Shown here: positions 32,851-44,774 of the stretch, in pieces
Position numbering within the stretch: position 1 is the stretch's first letter
Layout of the letters: every line of letters begins with the position of its first letter
DNA from: Cricetomys ansorgei
Lineage: Eukaryota > Chordata > Mammalia > Rodentia > Nesomyidae
NCBI GenBank assembly: GCA_026225945.1
Contig: JAMJFZ010000769.1
Coordinates: forward strand, 3,281,501-3,345,500
Length of the DNA stretch: 64,000 bases
Direction of reading: 5' to 3'
Position numbers and translations under genes: made by a program
The notes under the pieces: generated by a model
Seen by the model: the letters and a program-made list of their open reading frames with translations, nothing else
What the model was told of the DNA's origin: nothing
Databases searched by the model: none

Positions 32851-33149
32851 TAAATTATCATAAACTTTCCAGAAAAATGAATAAAACAAAGCCAAAAACC
32901 TAAAACCTATATACCTCCTTCAGGCTCTGTCAATTATTCCATTTTGCTAAGCAGATAATCTATATTTCATGGTATTCTCTTCTTCATTCTTCATCTTTTT
33001 CCCATAAGCATACATTTTCAAACATTGTGGTTTATTCTTATCTCTTTTTCATATTACTTGAATTAAACAATCTATAAAATAGGGGTCTAGGTTCTTACAT
33101 TCAGTATTATGGTTATGGTAACATGCATGCAACTTTAATTTATTACGTG

Positions 33150-33275
33150 AGAACTTGTTTCAAATAAGGTTGAGAAGGGTTTTAGTAGGAGGAGGGAAAA
33201 TGAGAGAAGATAATGTGGAAGAAAATGACAAAAATTCATTATATATATATGTATGAAAAATATAGATAAAACAAA
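33150..33275 (+). mobile_element. LINE-1 (rodent) 3'-end fragment
   Basis: 'aggaggagggaaaatgagag' followed by 'tatatatgtatgaaaaatat' and an A-rich end is like the purine-rich end of rodent L1 3' UTRs. Short and diverged. Confidence 0.5.
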
Positions 33276-33280
33276 TTACC

Positions 33281-33424
33281 TGTGGAGCCAGAGAGGTGGA
33301 TCGGTGAGCAATGGCACTTACCACTAAGCTTGACAATCTGAGCTCAATTCCTAGTATCCACTCACATGATGAAAAGACACAGCTTCATTCTTCAAGTTGT
33401 ACTCTGACTTCAACAGGATGGCAT

Positions 33425-33467
<43 letters not shown>

Positions 33468-33515
33468 ACATACACACAGGAATAGATACAAAGTTAAAAA
33501 TCAGCTTGTTTTAAT
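33281..33515 (+). mobile_element. B3 SINE with CA tract
   Basis: 'agccagagaggtggatcggt', 'ccactaagcttgacaatctg', 'agctcaattcctagtatcca', 'caagttgtactctgacttca', then (CA)n at 33428-33467. Full-length B3. Confidence 0.94.
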
Positions 33516-34179
33516 TTTCTGTCTGTTGGTAATTTTGTTTCCTTTTCTGGTCATTGTGGTTATTTTATTAATTTAAATACATTTATGTTGACTTGTTTCT
33601 ATCTTGATTCTGCTTTAGAGATGTTCTTCTGCACCCTGATGTATTTGATTTCTTTCTTTTGTGTCATTTCAGTACATTTTTTATTTCAATATATATTATA
33701 CCCAAAAATTTCATCAACGTTCACAAAATCCTAAGTATACAAATCTGATAAATATAGAAGTTGCAGTTGTCACCACACCCCAGCTCTTCTCTTGAGTTTT
33801 TTCACCATGCTCTATCACCATTAGACTCTGGGTTACTTTGCTCATCTTTCCTTAAAAATTACATATAATTATATATATCTGAATTTCAATTTTATTTTCT
33901 TGATATACTAAAGAGAAAACACAGTATACATTAATTGTACTTTTGCCTCTATGTCCCAGAATTCTGTCAAGTAAAATGAGAATTCCATTTTTATATGTAA
34001 CATTGTTTCCTTGATTTTCTACGCAAATACTTACACTGCTATCAATATTGTTCAATAAAAAAGTGCTAATAAATATAATTATGGGGCTTTTTATTTTCTG
34101 TTGTTTTCACTTCCATGTCCTTCTCTGGTAATTTTGGAATGTAATCTCTGACTAAATTTCTGAAAAGGTAGCTTCTGAA
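33516..34179. other. AT-rich interval, nothing recognised
   Basis: No family recognised; the 67-codon frame at 33852 is chance. Confidence 0.4.
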
Positions 34180-34440
34180 TAAATAGGTAAAGGTGTAAAT
34201 ACATCCATTGGATTTTGTCAAATTTTCCAATATAATTGTAATGAAATTCTTGACATCTCCACTAGCAATTTATGAGAGTACTTATCCTCCACAATCTTGC
34301 AAACTGAGTATGTTGTTAATCTCTCAGATTTTGGCAATGTGACTTGTAAGAAATTGTATGTATTTCAATGTAGTATAAATATGCATTTTTTATTATAAAA
34401 AATTTTACCTTATTCTCATTCACTGAGGAACCACATTATA
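34180..34440 (-). mobile_element. Ancient LINE-1 (L1M-type) 3'-end remnant, antisense
   Basis: 'catctccactagcaatttat', 'gagagtacttatcctccaca', 'tctcagattttggcaatgtg' then 'tatgtatttcaatgtag' follow the reversed end of ORF2. Confidence 0.75.
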
Positions 34441-35435
34441 TTATTCTAATGTTTAAATTTTAAAATCATTCCCCATTCTTTCTTATAGATTTTAAAATTA
34501 GATACTAATCACTTAACATATGAAGAAATTTGTTTTTCTAAATAGTCATTGTAATTTGTCTTTTGTCAACTCCTTCCCAGCTTCCTCATTGTCTTTCTTT
34601 CTCGTCCTCCCTTCTTTGTCATATTGTTTACTTCATTTTACACAGATTTTTGGCATTCTCTCACTGTTTCTGGACTTTGTGTTCTAGAGGTGACAGGCTT
34701 TGTGATTTTAGGTAGGCTACTAAAGTGCATTATTTTCTCAATAAATTTTAGTTACACATGTTATTCTTTGGCAGTCCCATTAGAACAAAGCAGCTCTAAA
34801 CCTGCTCTAATGATAGCTTCTTTTGATGGACCTTTATATCTTTATTCTGACTCTTGTGTCAACTTGTGCACATGAGGTTTCAACCTGCCTATGATCTTCT
34901 CTTTCTGGTTAGTCAAGTGGTCTTGATACTAAAGCACCAGACTACAAAAATTAGCCTTTGAAAGACTTCCAGCTTCCACAATTGGGAGAGTAGATATGAT
35001 ATTTTATCTTTCTCTCTCTATGCATATTTATCTATATTCTGGTCCTCTATTCACCTACATTTTAGATGAATACTCACAGGTAGGGAAGTGTTTCCATAGG
35101 TGAGTTATTTGAAGGAAATGCTGAAAAACAACATTTTTTTTCTATGCGAAGACTCAAATATATGATGCCATAATGACATCTCTAAAAAAAAACTGGAAAA
35201 AAGAAAACATTCACTATGTTCATTGTGACCTAGTGTTATTGCTGGAATATTTTACCTGAAATGTATTCATATCATAGATATCTAGTTTTATACATAAATA
35301 ATTTTGTGCTATACATTTTATATCTATGTGTATCTATATATTTATATGCAGTATTCAAATTCTGACACAGCAGGTTTAAATAAAAAAGTTATTTTTTTTA
35401 TTTTTTCAACACTGAATATAAAAGCTATCATTTTG
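34441..35435. other. Unassigned AT-rich sequence, 1 kb
   Basis: 34500-34800 might still be decayed L1. The 83-codon frame at 34624 shows no recognisable motif. Confidence 0.4.
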
Positions 35436-35436
35436 T

Positions 35437-35590
35437 CCAGATGGCCATAGCACATACCTTTAATCCCAGCATTCAGGAAGCAGAGGCAGGAGGGTCTCTG
35501 TGATTTTGAGGATAGCCTGGTCTATAGCATGAGTTCCAGGACAGCCAGAGTTACAACAGAGAGACCCTGTGTAGAAAACTCAAACAAAAT
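35437..35590 (+). mobile_element. B1 SINE
   Basis: 'gcacatacctttaatcccag', 'cattcaggaagcagaggcag', 'gacagccagagttacaacag', 'agagaccctgtgtagaaaac'. Full length with the local B1 variant. Confidence 0.97.
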
Positions 35591-36034
35591 AGCTATTATT
35601 TCGGTTAGTCTTTGTTAATAACAAAGCTAAACTGTTCCCTAAAGAATTATCCTTTTTAGTGATCAATAAAACTGAGAAAGTAATCATTATTAATTTGCCT
35701 TTCAGTTTTCCATTAGTATTACAGAACTCACAGTAACTAGAAGCATTAAGTACTGAACATGTGTTCCAATTGCTCACTTCACACAGACAACAAGCCAAGA
35801 AAGCAAGTGGGGATTTAAATCAATTCCGAGCTCTTCTAAATGTCATTTGCTTCTTGGGGAAGAGCTGTGTATGCTGGGAGTAAGCAATGTCTTTTCTAAT
35901 TAGCACAAAGTATCCATCTGTGCACCAAGATCCTGACTATTGGGATATGCACACCTGGAGTTGTGTTTATATTGAATCATAACAAAGAGTCTATATTCTC
36001 TGTGTCTAATGCATTTAAAGTATCTAGGAAGTTT
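35591..36034. other. Single-copy interval, less AT-rich
   Basis: No element or gene recognised. 35800-36000 is a candidate for conservation testing because it is unlike neighbouring fossils; this is weak. Confidence 0.35.
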
Positions 36035-36140
36035 TCCTTATTATTTTCATTTTGCCAGTTAGGATATATTGTACTTTGTGGACAATAAATAATCTATTCA
36101 TGATCACGCAAGTAATCTGAGTCCAAGCTGGATTTGTTTA
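36035..36140 (-). mobile_element. MIR SINE remnant, antisense
   Basis: 'cttattattttcattttgcc', 'tcatgatcacgcaagtaatc' and 'tgagtccaagctggattt' resemble the reversed MIR core. Strongly diverged. Confidence 0.5.
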
Positions 36141-36339
36141 TCTTCCATTAAAAACAAAAAATAAACAAAGCTGTGTTTTGAGACTGTTTCTCTCATGCAC
36201 TCCATTTCTTGGTGTCATGCTATTTTTATTATTTGGGTTTGCTTTTTGTACATTAAAAACTACTATGATTTAATATAATAAATATGAAATGAATGTCTCT
36301 ATAATGTGATATGAAATCTGTTAGAAGATACTCGATAAA

Positions 36340-36510
36340 AGGAAATGACCATCAGTACAGTAAGGGTAACAAGGGGACAAGAGAGTGGAGGAAAATCATC
36401 ATCAATGTGTGGAACAGGCAGATAGGAAAGGGGAAGATCAATAACAAAGTATGTATAAAAATTCCATAATTACACCAATTACTTACAATGTTCACTTAAA
36501 AAATGCAAAA
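36340..36510 (+). mobile_element. LINE-1 (rodent) 3'-end fragment
   Basis: 'gggtaacaaggggacaagag', 'agtggaggaaaatcatcatc', 'tatgtataaaaattccataa' and an A-rich end are like the end of a rodent L1. Confidence 0.6.
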
Positions 36511-36519
36511 TCCTCTACT

Positions 36520-36592
36520 CTATAGTTAATATATATTAATATATTATATATATTTTATAATGTAGATATATTAATATATATGTAATTTTGAA
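36520..36592. repeat. AT-rich self-complementary patch
   Basis: Built almost only of TATA, TTAA and ATAT words with several short palindromes such as 'atatattaatatat'. Confidence 0.8.
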
Positions 36593-36965
36593 GTTGTTTA
36601 CAATTTTATTCTGAAAATTCATTCTGCACATTGTGTTGACTTTTCTCTGTGCTTTTCTCTAAGTTTTTCTTTCTACTTTATAAGTGCCTGTACCAATGTG
36701 GAATAGAAGTATACATCTATGCATGTTCTGTAATGTTTCTAAGAAATATACTATAGTAAATAATGATATCTTGTTAGTCTTATAAATAAAAGGGATTGTA
36801 TACTAATTGTTTTTTTTGAAATATTGCCAATTTATATTTTATCCTGTTGAAATAGAATTGTATTTTAAAACATCTCTAAACATAATTATGAAACTCTTCT
36901 GTCCCATAAAAAGTGGTTATCATTTTATAGTCAAAATTTTGAAAAGATGGTTCTCCTTATAAAAT
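36593..36965. other. AT-rich interval, nothing recognised
   Basis: No family recognised. Confidence 0.4.
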
Positions 36966-37130
36966 TTGATGGATCCAGGCAGTAGTGGTGCACACCTTTA
37001 ATCCCAGCACTTGGGAGGTAGAGACAGGCAGATCTCTGAGTTCAAGACCAGCCTGGTCCACAGAGTGATTTCCAGGACAGCCAAAGTTACAACAGAGAAA
37101 CCCTGTCTCAAAAATCAAACAAAACAAAAT
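36966..37130 (+). mobile_element. B1 SINE
   Basis: 'caggcagtagtggtgcacac', 'ctttaatcccagcacttggg', 'agttcaagaccagcctggtc', 'gccaaagttacaacagagaa', 'accctgtctcaaaaatcaaa'. Full length, mildly diverged. Confidence 0.98.
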
Positions 37131-37951
37131 GAGTGAACAAAGTCTTTGAATAGAAAATATTTAATAAATTATCCCCTCAAATGTGCAGATGATTCACTAG
37201 ATGGCAGACAACTGAATATTGTGAGAATTTGAAAATTTCAGTAGTGATTTTCAAAAACCAGAAACCTATATAAATGAACAGTATTAATAAAAATATTTTG
37301 AAAATGGAATATTCTTAACACATACTCATTTTCCCAAGTATGTTTATTATCCTGAAAAATCAAAGAATCCCACTGAATTTTTATTGAAAAATTAAATCAT
37401 GTGATTTAGTTCATAGCTTATAAGACTTTACAAAAGAAAATCCTCAAAATGTGAGGCAAAACACCATATATTATAAAAGTAAAACAAAATTTGTTTAGAA
37501 AAATAATATAAACAGGGAAGTGGTGGAGCATACACATCTTCCTATACTCCACCTATCCCATAAAGAAGATTAGTCATAGATCTGTGCAAGCCAAAATGAA
37601 ATATACAAGATGAGCCTTCATACTGAACCTGTAAATATACAATTATTTTTCAAGTGGGTCAGAGGAAAACTGTGTTACAAAGTAGCAGAGGAATTCCCTG
37701 ATCTAGAAGTGTCTTTGCTTAAAATAGGAAATTCTGGTAGTAGCCTATAACATTGATGAGTTTATTCAGAATATATGAGCCACCCTTTTACGCTATTATA
37801 ATGAAAATTGAGTTTAATTCCACAATTCTCTTGATATTTACATGGTAGCTCAAAGGATCATTTCATAGCTTTCACAGAAATTGGTGCTTTCATAATTGTC
37901 CTGTCAAACATTTTGGTTCTGCTTTCTTCCCTGTTTGGAATTTCAGAATTT
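37131..37951. other. AT-rich interval, nothing certain
   Basis: 37510-37640 has a weak SINE-like start ('gggaagtggtggagcataca') too decayed to call. Otherwise nothing is recognised. Confidence 0.4.
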
Positions 37952-38041
37952 TACTTTTCTTTCCTTCTATGAATATATATGTGTATATATATATATATAC
38001 ACACACACACACATATATATTCATAGAAGGAAAGAAAAGTA
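37952..38041. repeat. Perfect 33-bp inverted repeat with 24-bp spacer
   Basis: Arms 37952-37984 and 38009-38041 are exact reverse complements over 33 bases. The outer 20 or so bases ('acttttctttccttctatga' on the left) are complex sequence, not microsatellite; the inner part and the spacer are TA and CA repeats. The DNA can fold into a hairpin or cruciform. Confidence 0.98.
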
Positions 38042-38088
38042 TGTATATCTATTTATCTATCTATATCTATATATAGATACACACACAC

Positions 38089-38122
<34 letters not shown>

Positions 38123-38142
38123 ATGCATGTATGTATTCCTCC
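38042..38142. repeat. Compound microsatellite: TATC, TA, CA, TG
   Basis: TATC/TA-rich sequence, a CA block near 38082, a TA block, then a TG run at 38100-38122. The CA-TA-TG part is itself self-complementary. It explains the 85-codon frame at 37896-38153. Confidence 0.95.
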
Positions 38143-39384
38143 TAAGACTGTAAATATATACATTTCCTATTCCCTAGAAGGAAATTATCACTATTAATAT
38201 TAATTTCTTTTTGGAAAATGTTTCATAACTAATTCATTTCTGACATTTTCTTCCTCTGCTTCTTGGACAACAACAGCAGGGTGAGCTATTACTGTCAGAC
38301 CAAGTATATCTAGTAAATTTTCACTGGCACAATTTTCCCCAGAGTTATGGACAGAGATCGTCTGTCTCATGGCGACATGAAGACCAGGTTGCCACAGCTA
38401 CCAGCAATATGTTCTTTCTTAAAAGAGAGTCATCATAAGAGAAGCAGAAGCAAAGTTTGGAGGCTGTGATCAGAAATAACTAATGGCAATGTTTAAGATT
38501 TGTACTTAGTTATAACAGAAACCAAGTCCACATTCCTTTTGCATAGCATATAGATAAATACAATTTGATATTATCTTCAGTTAATTTAAATTGAATTTAT
38601 CTTTTCTGCACTTAAATGAGCCATAACTGGTGCCACAATGTCCAAAGTATTCTGCTACTACCATTTTTGCACTCAGAATTAATTATTGCAATTCTTGTAC
38701 AGACAATGAGATATTTCTAACTTTAAGGTAATTGATAAAAAATTTTCAATTTATTAACAAAAGGCTAACAATTCATGCTTTGGCCACCTAAAGACATATT
38801 CTTGGTAAAATAGTATGATTCGCTGCTGTAAAAGCCAACATGGAAACTATATGAACTATATGGTAACACTTGAGGAGAGTAAAAATTCCTCACAAAATAT
38901 TATAATAGAATAGTATCAGAAATAACAGCAATAGTATAATCAGCCATAAAATCTTCTATAAAAGTTTGCTATATAGCAAGTAATTTGAAAAAATACTGTA
39001 TAAAACAAGCATTGACCTTCTTATTGCTATGTTAAAAGAAACTGACAGTCTTTATTTTCATAAAGTATTATAACAGGAAATTTAAGATTTCATACATAAT
39101 TTAATTTCTTTTAATAAAATATAGAAATAACATTGCTGAAGGAATAAAGTATGAAAATAGTGCCTTTTTATTTATTATTTATTTTCAAAGTTCAAAGTTC
39201 ATTAACTTTTAAGACATTCTAATGACATTGTAGAACTTTAAATGATTACATGATTAGGAGCTTAGTATTTTACTATTCTCTTCTGAGCATCAGTGATTCT
39301 TTTCAGAGTCAATTAGAAAAACCTTAAAAGTGATAATGAATAAAAAGGTTTGTTTTTATTAGAGTTTTGCTCTTTTGGTCACTT
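38143..39384. other. Single-copy AT-rich sequence, 1.2 kb
   Basis: No repeat or gene recognised. A perfect AGTTCA-A-AGTTCA direct repeat lies at 39189-39201. Confidence 0.45.
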
Positions 39385-39475
39385 CGATCCTCAAGCACAT
39401 GAATGTGCTGCACATACATATATGCAGGCATTTACACATGTACATAAAATAAAATAAAATAAACATTTATAATTA
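39385..39475 (+). mobile_element. B2 SINE 3' fragment
   Basis: 'gtgctgcacatacatatatg', 'caggcatttacacatgtaca', then 'taaaataaaataaaataaac' as tail; the tRNA-like head is missing. Confidence 0.75.
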
Positions 39476-40047
39476 TATTGATTTAAACCTCAAATGCTTA
39501 TAAAACTTCGTTGACTAGGTCAAACATGTTTGAAATTTTTAAGAGTATACATTAAATAATGACATAACATTTTGACTCTTAGCTATAACATGATAAAAGA
39601 TCAGAAATCTTTCAAAAGCACTACAGTGATTCCAATACCAATGTACAAACTTTCGACTTGTCCTTTCATTTCCAGTATCTGTTTCTGTTTTTAGACTAGT
39701 GATATTTCAACTTCTTTTCTGTAAGACCACATCTTTTTTCTCATTTTCATGTCTTTTCCCATTAGTGTTATCTTTTATCTCGTAGATTCCAGTAAACCAT
39801 AAGAATCCAGAAAATGTGCTGTTTATACTATAGTTTTCACTTGCTGAAGACTATGATATTCTCTAAGCACCTTTATGTATAACTTAGTATGCAAGTCAAA
39901 GCCATGTCCTTAAGCAAGAATCATGTTTCCTATAAAATCTCCAGAAGTTCATTGGATTATATACTCCCATTTTAGGATGCCTGCCATGTAACTACTCCTA
40001 TTTGATTTTAGGGACTATGTTCTATCACAGGATACAAAAAATAATTT
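39476..40047. other. AT-rich interval, nothing recognised
   Basis: No family recognised. Confidence 0.4.
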
Positions 40048-40248
40048 AGAGAGCCAATGAGATGACTCAGTCTGGTTAAGGCCTTACTGCCAGTCATCAT
40101 GAGTTAAATTCTGTGGACCCACATGTTAGAAGGAGAGAACCAACTTTCCAAAGTTATCCTCTGACTTCCACATATGCCCTGGGTATGTTGTGATCCCCTA
40201 CACATGGAAACATACACATAAAGAATACATAATAAATGTAATGAAAAT
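40048..40248 (+). mobile_element. B3 SINE
   Basis: 'gagccaatgagatgactcag', 'gttaaattctgtggacccac', 'aaggagagaaccaactttcc', 'aaagttatcctctgacttcc', then A-rich tail. Near full length. Confidence 0.95.
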
Positions 40249-40265
40249 TAATTTTTAACCTGCCA

Positions 40266-40478
40266 TTTAGAGGGCCAGTGACATGTTTCAGTTGCTAAAT
40301 ATGCTTGTTGCCAAGGTGGATGACCTGAGTTTGATCCCAACAACCCATAAGGAGAGTATCAACTCTTGAAAGTTGTCCTCTGGCCTTCACACTCATGCTG
40401 TGGTACACATGCATCCATATACTCACACACACAAGGGATGGGGTAGATAAATGAATATAAAAACAATTTAAAATCATT
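40266..40478 (+). mobile_element. B3 SINE
   Basis: 'gggccagtgacatgtttcag', 'gatgacctgagtttgatccc', 'gaaagttgtcctctggcctt', 'gctgtggtacacatgcatcc'. Head-to-tail with the preceding B3, 17 bp apart. Confidence 0.95.
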
Positions 40479-41419
40479 TATAGATAGATGGATGTTCTAT
40501 GACTCTACCTCAGATTTATATTACAGTCCAAATATTTCAGCAGTGCCTTGGTTGTAATCATCCTGCTTGATCAAGATATATGAATTTATTTCTTCGATCA
40601 ATATGATTTACTGTGGTTGTCCATAGAGCTTCAAAACTTATTATAATAGAGAATAGTAGAGTTAGTATAGCATAAATGGAAAACTGTTAATGAAGTAACT
40701 GGTCTCTTCCATGAATTAAAAATAGTACTGATCTTCCCTCCTCTACCCTATTAAATATAAACCAACACATTTTCCAAATCAGTGGCAACAGATCATGTAT
40801 TCGAGGCCCTATTTTCTGTTTTAACAATGATACAGTTGCAATCCATGGCATTGCTTGAACTCATTCAGTTTTAGCAGGGACCAGATTGATGATAAATTTG
40901 CCCAAAATGCAATGGAGACAACCATCCTCTCAGCCTGAGATTGTTAAGGATATTACTACTTTTCAGTGCCCTATTCTAATACATTAATGTTTTTGATGTG
41001 CTTTCTTGGCCAATGAAAATAGGACATGGCAGCAGCTTTAATTTGTATTTTTTCACTCTGGTGTTACATACTTCAAAAACATGCCAGACTCAAAGTACCA
41101 AAGTAAATATTAAATTATTTGAATTCTAGAACAAGTGCCATTGACAGTATACTAATTACACTGCTTTAAAATGTTTTCCTTTCAAATACTTTGAACAACC
41201 CTTTTTCCTTTACAACAATGACTTATTATATATATATATAACCTGAAGATCATGCACTCTCTATATGTTTAATTATACAATGCTTTCTAAAGTGGAGAGT
41301 AAACATTTTTAATGTTTGCTAGAACACTAAATTTACACAAAAATGTGGTGAACAATTACTAATGTAATTTCAATTCCACATTTAAGCAAATTTATTTAGG
41401 CTCTTATGGCGAATGCTGA
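40479..41419. other. Single-copy sequence
   Basis: No repeat recognised apart from a short TA tract at 41225-41240. 40790-41080 is less AT-rich than its flanks; no exon signal is trusted. Confidence 0.4.
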
Positions 41420-41530
41420 TTTAAGCCATGTGTGGTGAATGACTGTAATCTTGAAGCAAGAAGATTAGTCATGCCTTAGCAAGACTATCTACAACAAAGC
41501 AACCAAGCAAACAAACAACAAAAATAAAGA
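41420..41530 (+). mobile_element. Decayed B1-like SINE
   Basis: 'aagccatgtgtggtgaatga', 'ctgtaatcttgaagcaagaa' at the head and a CAAA-rich tail 'caaccaagcaaacaaacaac' suggest an old B1. The middle is poor. Confidence 0.5.
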
Positions 41531-42520
41531 GCACATCCACTTATGTCTGATTTTTCTCTGATTTTTCTCCCATTTTACCATACCAAAATCCTGCCATAAC
41601 CTCGTGAAGCCTAGAGACATTCAATGAACACTTTTCAATGAGAAGCAAGATTTTAGATACTTCTGGCATTCCAGGCCTGTGTTATCTCCTAAAACAGTTT
41701 AATAAATATGGCTTAACAATATTGCAAGCCTGATTTCATCTTAATGCTACACTAGCTCAGTGAGCATGATTTATTGTGATGGATTGTAAATTCAACTATT
41801 GAGTCTTTAACAATATATAATGAAGATTTTGTAATACAGAACAATCAAGCATTATGTTGATAGAAGTACATTGGAAATGATGACAAAATATAACAATCTA
41901 CTTTCAGACAACATAATTAAAGTTTAGCTGTAAAGATCCTGAAATATTTTATTTTAAGGTGGTAGACTAGAAAAAAAAAGCTGTGTTGGACAATAGAACT
42001 TTGGTTGTTATTGTTATAAATTTTGTTGAAAACATCAGACTTACATATTAGGCTTTTACACTCAAAAACAACAACAACAAAAACACTTATCAGGGAATGC
42101 AATGGCCTTAATATGGAAACTCTATGATGGACTATTAAACATTTGAAAGCAAACTGCCTTTTACTTCACCCAGATTTTTACTGGGCACACAGGAATTCAT
42201 GTGATTTATTTCCTATCAGCTATTTTGTGTCTGAATGGTTTGATGACATGTAACCAGCATCAGCAGAATATTTCATATTCACCAAGGATTTGCACAATAT
42301 AAAACTGCCACGAGAATAACACTGTTATCTCCAGTGGTGTCTCTGACAGCTTTACCTTCCTAGCAAGAGCTTTCAGAGGCATGTGTAATCAAATGTCTCT
42401 GAGGTATCATTTTATATTCCCTACTTTAGCTTCAGTTTATTTTATTGTCATCCATTGCCTAAATCTGCACCTGCAAATTGGTTACATTCATTTACAGTAG
42501 TCTGAAAGTTTTGCAATGTA
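41531..42520. other. Single-copy sequence, 1 kb
   Basis: No repeat or gene recognised. Contains a CAA-rich patch at 42063-42085. Confidence 0.45.
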
Positions 42521-42524
42521 TTTA

Positions 42525-42690
42525 GCCTCTAGGAATTTTAAGTTTCTTCCTCTGTAAAGTAGAGGTAAAGCGCTAGTGAGGAAAATGTGTAATAATGGAT
42601 GGGATGCTTTTGACCATAGTTCCTGGCACATGACAGGAGCTCAATGCATGTCAAATATTCAGTATCATTGTTCCTTCTGATTAACAACAA
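42525..42690 (+). mobile_element. MIR SINE remnant
   Basis: 'agtttcttcctctgtaaagt', 'agaggtaaagcgctagtgag', 'catagttcctggcacatgac', 'aggagctcaatgcatgtcaa' follow the MIR core and 3' part well. It explains the 72-codon minus-strand frame. Confidence 0.85.
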
Positions 42691-42774
42691 TAACAATAGA
42701 AGCATAGTTATAACTTTGGGGATGTCAGTTCTGTTTAAGAGAACCCATTTCCTCAATAAAGTATTGCCCCATCC

Positions 42775-42910
42775 CTGTATCTAGTGTGTGGGTGGCAGAA
42801 ACCATAGCAACAACGCACAGTGTCATTCTGTGCACTATTGATTGGACCAGTGTGGGATACAAGCCTGAGCTGAGTTAATCAGATGCTCTCTCTTAGGAAT
42901 GTGAAATTGC
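42775..42910. repeat. Possible ancient mammalian repeat
   Basis: 'attgattggaccagtgtggg', 'ctgagctgagttaatcagat', 'gctctctcttaggaatgtga' resemble an old mammal-wide dispersed repeat, but I cannot name the family. Confidence 0.35.
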
Positions 42911-44774
42911 CATGCAGCTCCATGAAGGCTGGGATAGAGGGACTCATAAATCTTGAAAAGAGAAAGATCCTTTTTCTGTCTTATTCGTAAAAGTCTGAGA
43001 GAAAAAAAAGATGTTCAGCATAATAACAAAGAATCAGATAGGGAAGCAAAAATGCTAGCGAGGGAAAGAGTTCCCTGCATACCTCTAACCTTTCTATGCC
43101 TAGTTCCTTGTATGCTGATTTTCTTTCAGTTTTAGGAGAAAACCCAGTATCCATCTATAAATACACATGTATGTTTAAACTGTCTTTAGTTTCTTAACTA
43201 TATGTATTCACAAGATATTCAACCAAAATATTATATGAAATAATGCTTACAAAACTGTATTATTTGTCAGGAATTATGTTTGAAATTACTTGTATTTTAT
43301 TTTATTTCAGTACAATATCAATGTTTCTATGATGATTATGGTAAAGAATTACATGGAACATGTTAGTAACATTCCCTTCTCAATTCCTCACTGGTATGTC
43401 TAAACAAACAAGAATCTGTAAGATAATTTTATTATCAGAGATTCGTTTTAGGGCCAAATGAAAGTATTTTGCTTGAAATCTAAATAAACCAAATTAGAAT
43501 CATTTAAAACATATACTAGAATTTGTTATTTTAAGACAAGAAATGATAACTTCAACTAACTTAAAAATATGTGGTTCACATGCATCAAGAGGGTGAGAGT
43601 GCTGCATATTGCCTTTGATAGGATAGCTTAGTTTTTAAAGTGAAAATGCCATAAAACCCAGAAAGAGATGGAATAATTCTCTGTTAAATAACCATAGGTC
43701 TTGTTCAAGAGATTCAGACCATGTTAGAACACTCTATAAAAAATAATGACAACCACTGAGACCAGTGGAGCACTGTTATAGAAAATAAGATTGAATCTCA
43801 TATGAAATTGAATAATCCCACATAGGAACAAATTCATGAAAATATTACCTGAAAATTCCTCATACTTCATTATTTCTTGTATTCTGTAGTAATACAGACT
43901 CCACAATACTGCATCTTTTACAAGAATTGGTTTGTTCTTATGACATAAAAATCAAATGCACATTACTTGTTTTATATTCTAAGTTATTTAATTCATCCTC
44001 TTTTTCAAGAAGCATGATAAGTAGCATTCTGCTATAATTTATGAATATTATCAATTGTATTGATTTTACCTTGCTGTGTTTATCTTATTTTTTAAAGTCT
44101 ACATCCTAGACGTCACAGTGTCAACAGCCATACATTTAGTTGTGTGTTTCTGCTGCTAAAATGTCCTCCAACCTCTAATTTGTGTCTCCAATAAAGTAGA
44201 ATTAGCAGAATAAGAAATCTGAGCTAGCATAACTAGAATCCTGGGTGGTATGTGAGTATAGGTGTACTCTTTCAGGGCCTGCAAAGCTTTTTATAGTTAA
44301 AAAGGCAGGAAAAAGTAAACAAGTTATATTTTCACTGCTTGGGAAACAAGATAAAATTTAATATCTATGTCATTGCTTGATTAGAAATAGCTTATGCAAA
44401 ATCAATGATGGTATGATGTGTTCATGTAGAAAATAACTTACCAAATTTAAAAATGAAGTTCACATAAAACATTTAAACTCTGAATATACATTTCTGAAAA
44501 TTGAATATACTGCAAAGATCTTATCAGTGAACCTCTTAGAGACCACTTTCTACACTATAATAATGTATGTAATGCTCATGACCTTATGAAAACTTTAGGA
44601 CAATCAGTATTTTTTTATCTCTCCAAAAATAGAATTTGATCTCTTCGGTGACTTTCTTTATATTAATACTCTGCCCTCTTTTATTCATCTACTGTAAAAT
44701 GAATCCAGGACGAGGTGCCAAATTAAGTTACTCTTTGCCAGTCAATGTTGTTTCTGTCAAATCAAGAAAAATAT
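42911..44774. other. AT-rich single-copy sequence, 1.9 kb
   Basis: The longest stretch without any recognised element or gene. Only chance frames of about 60 codons. Confidence 0.5.
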
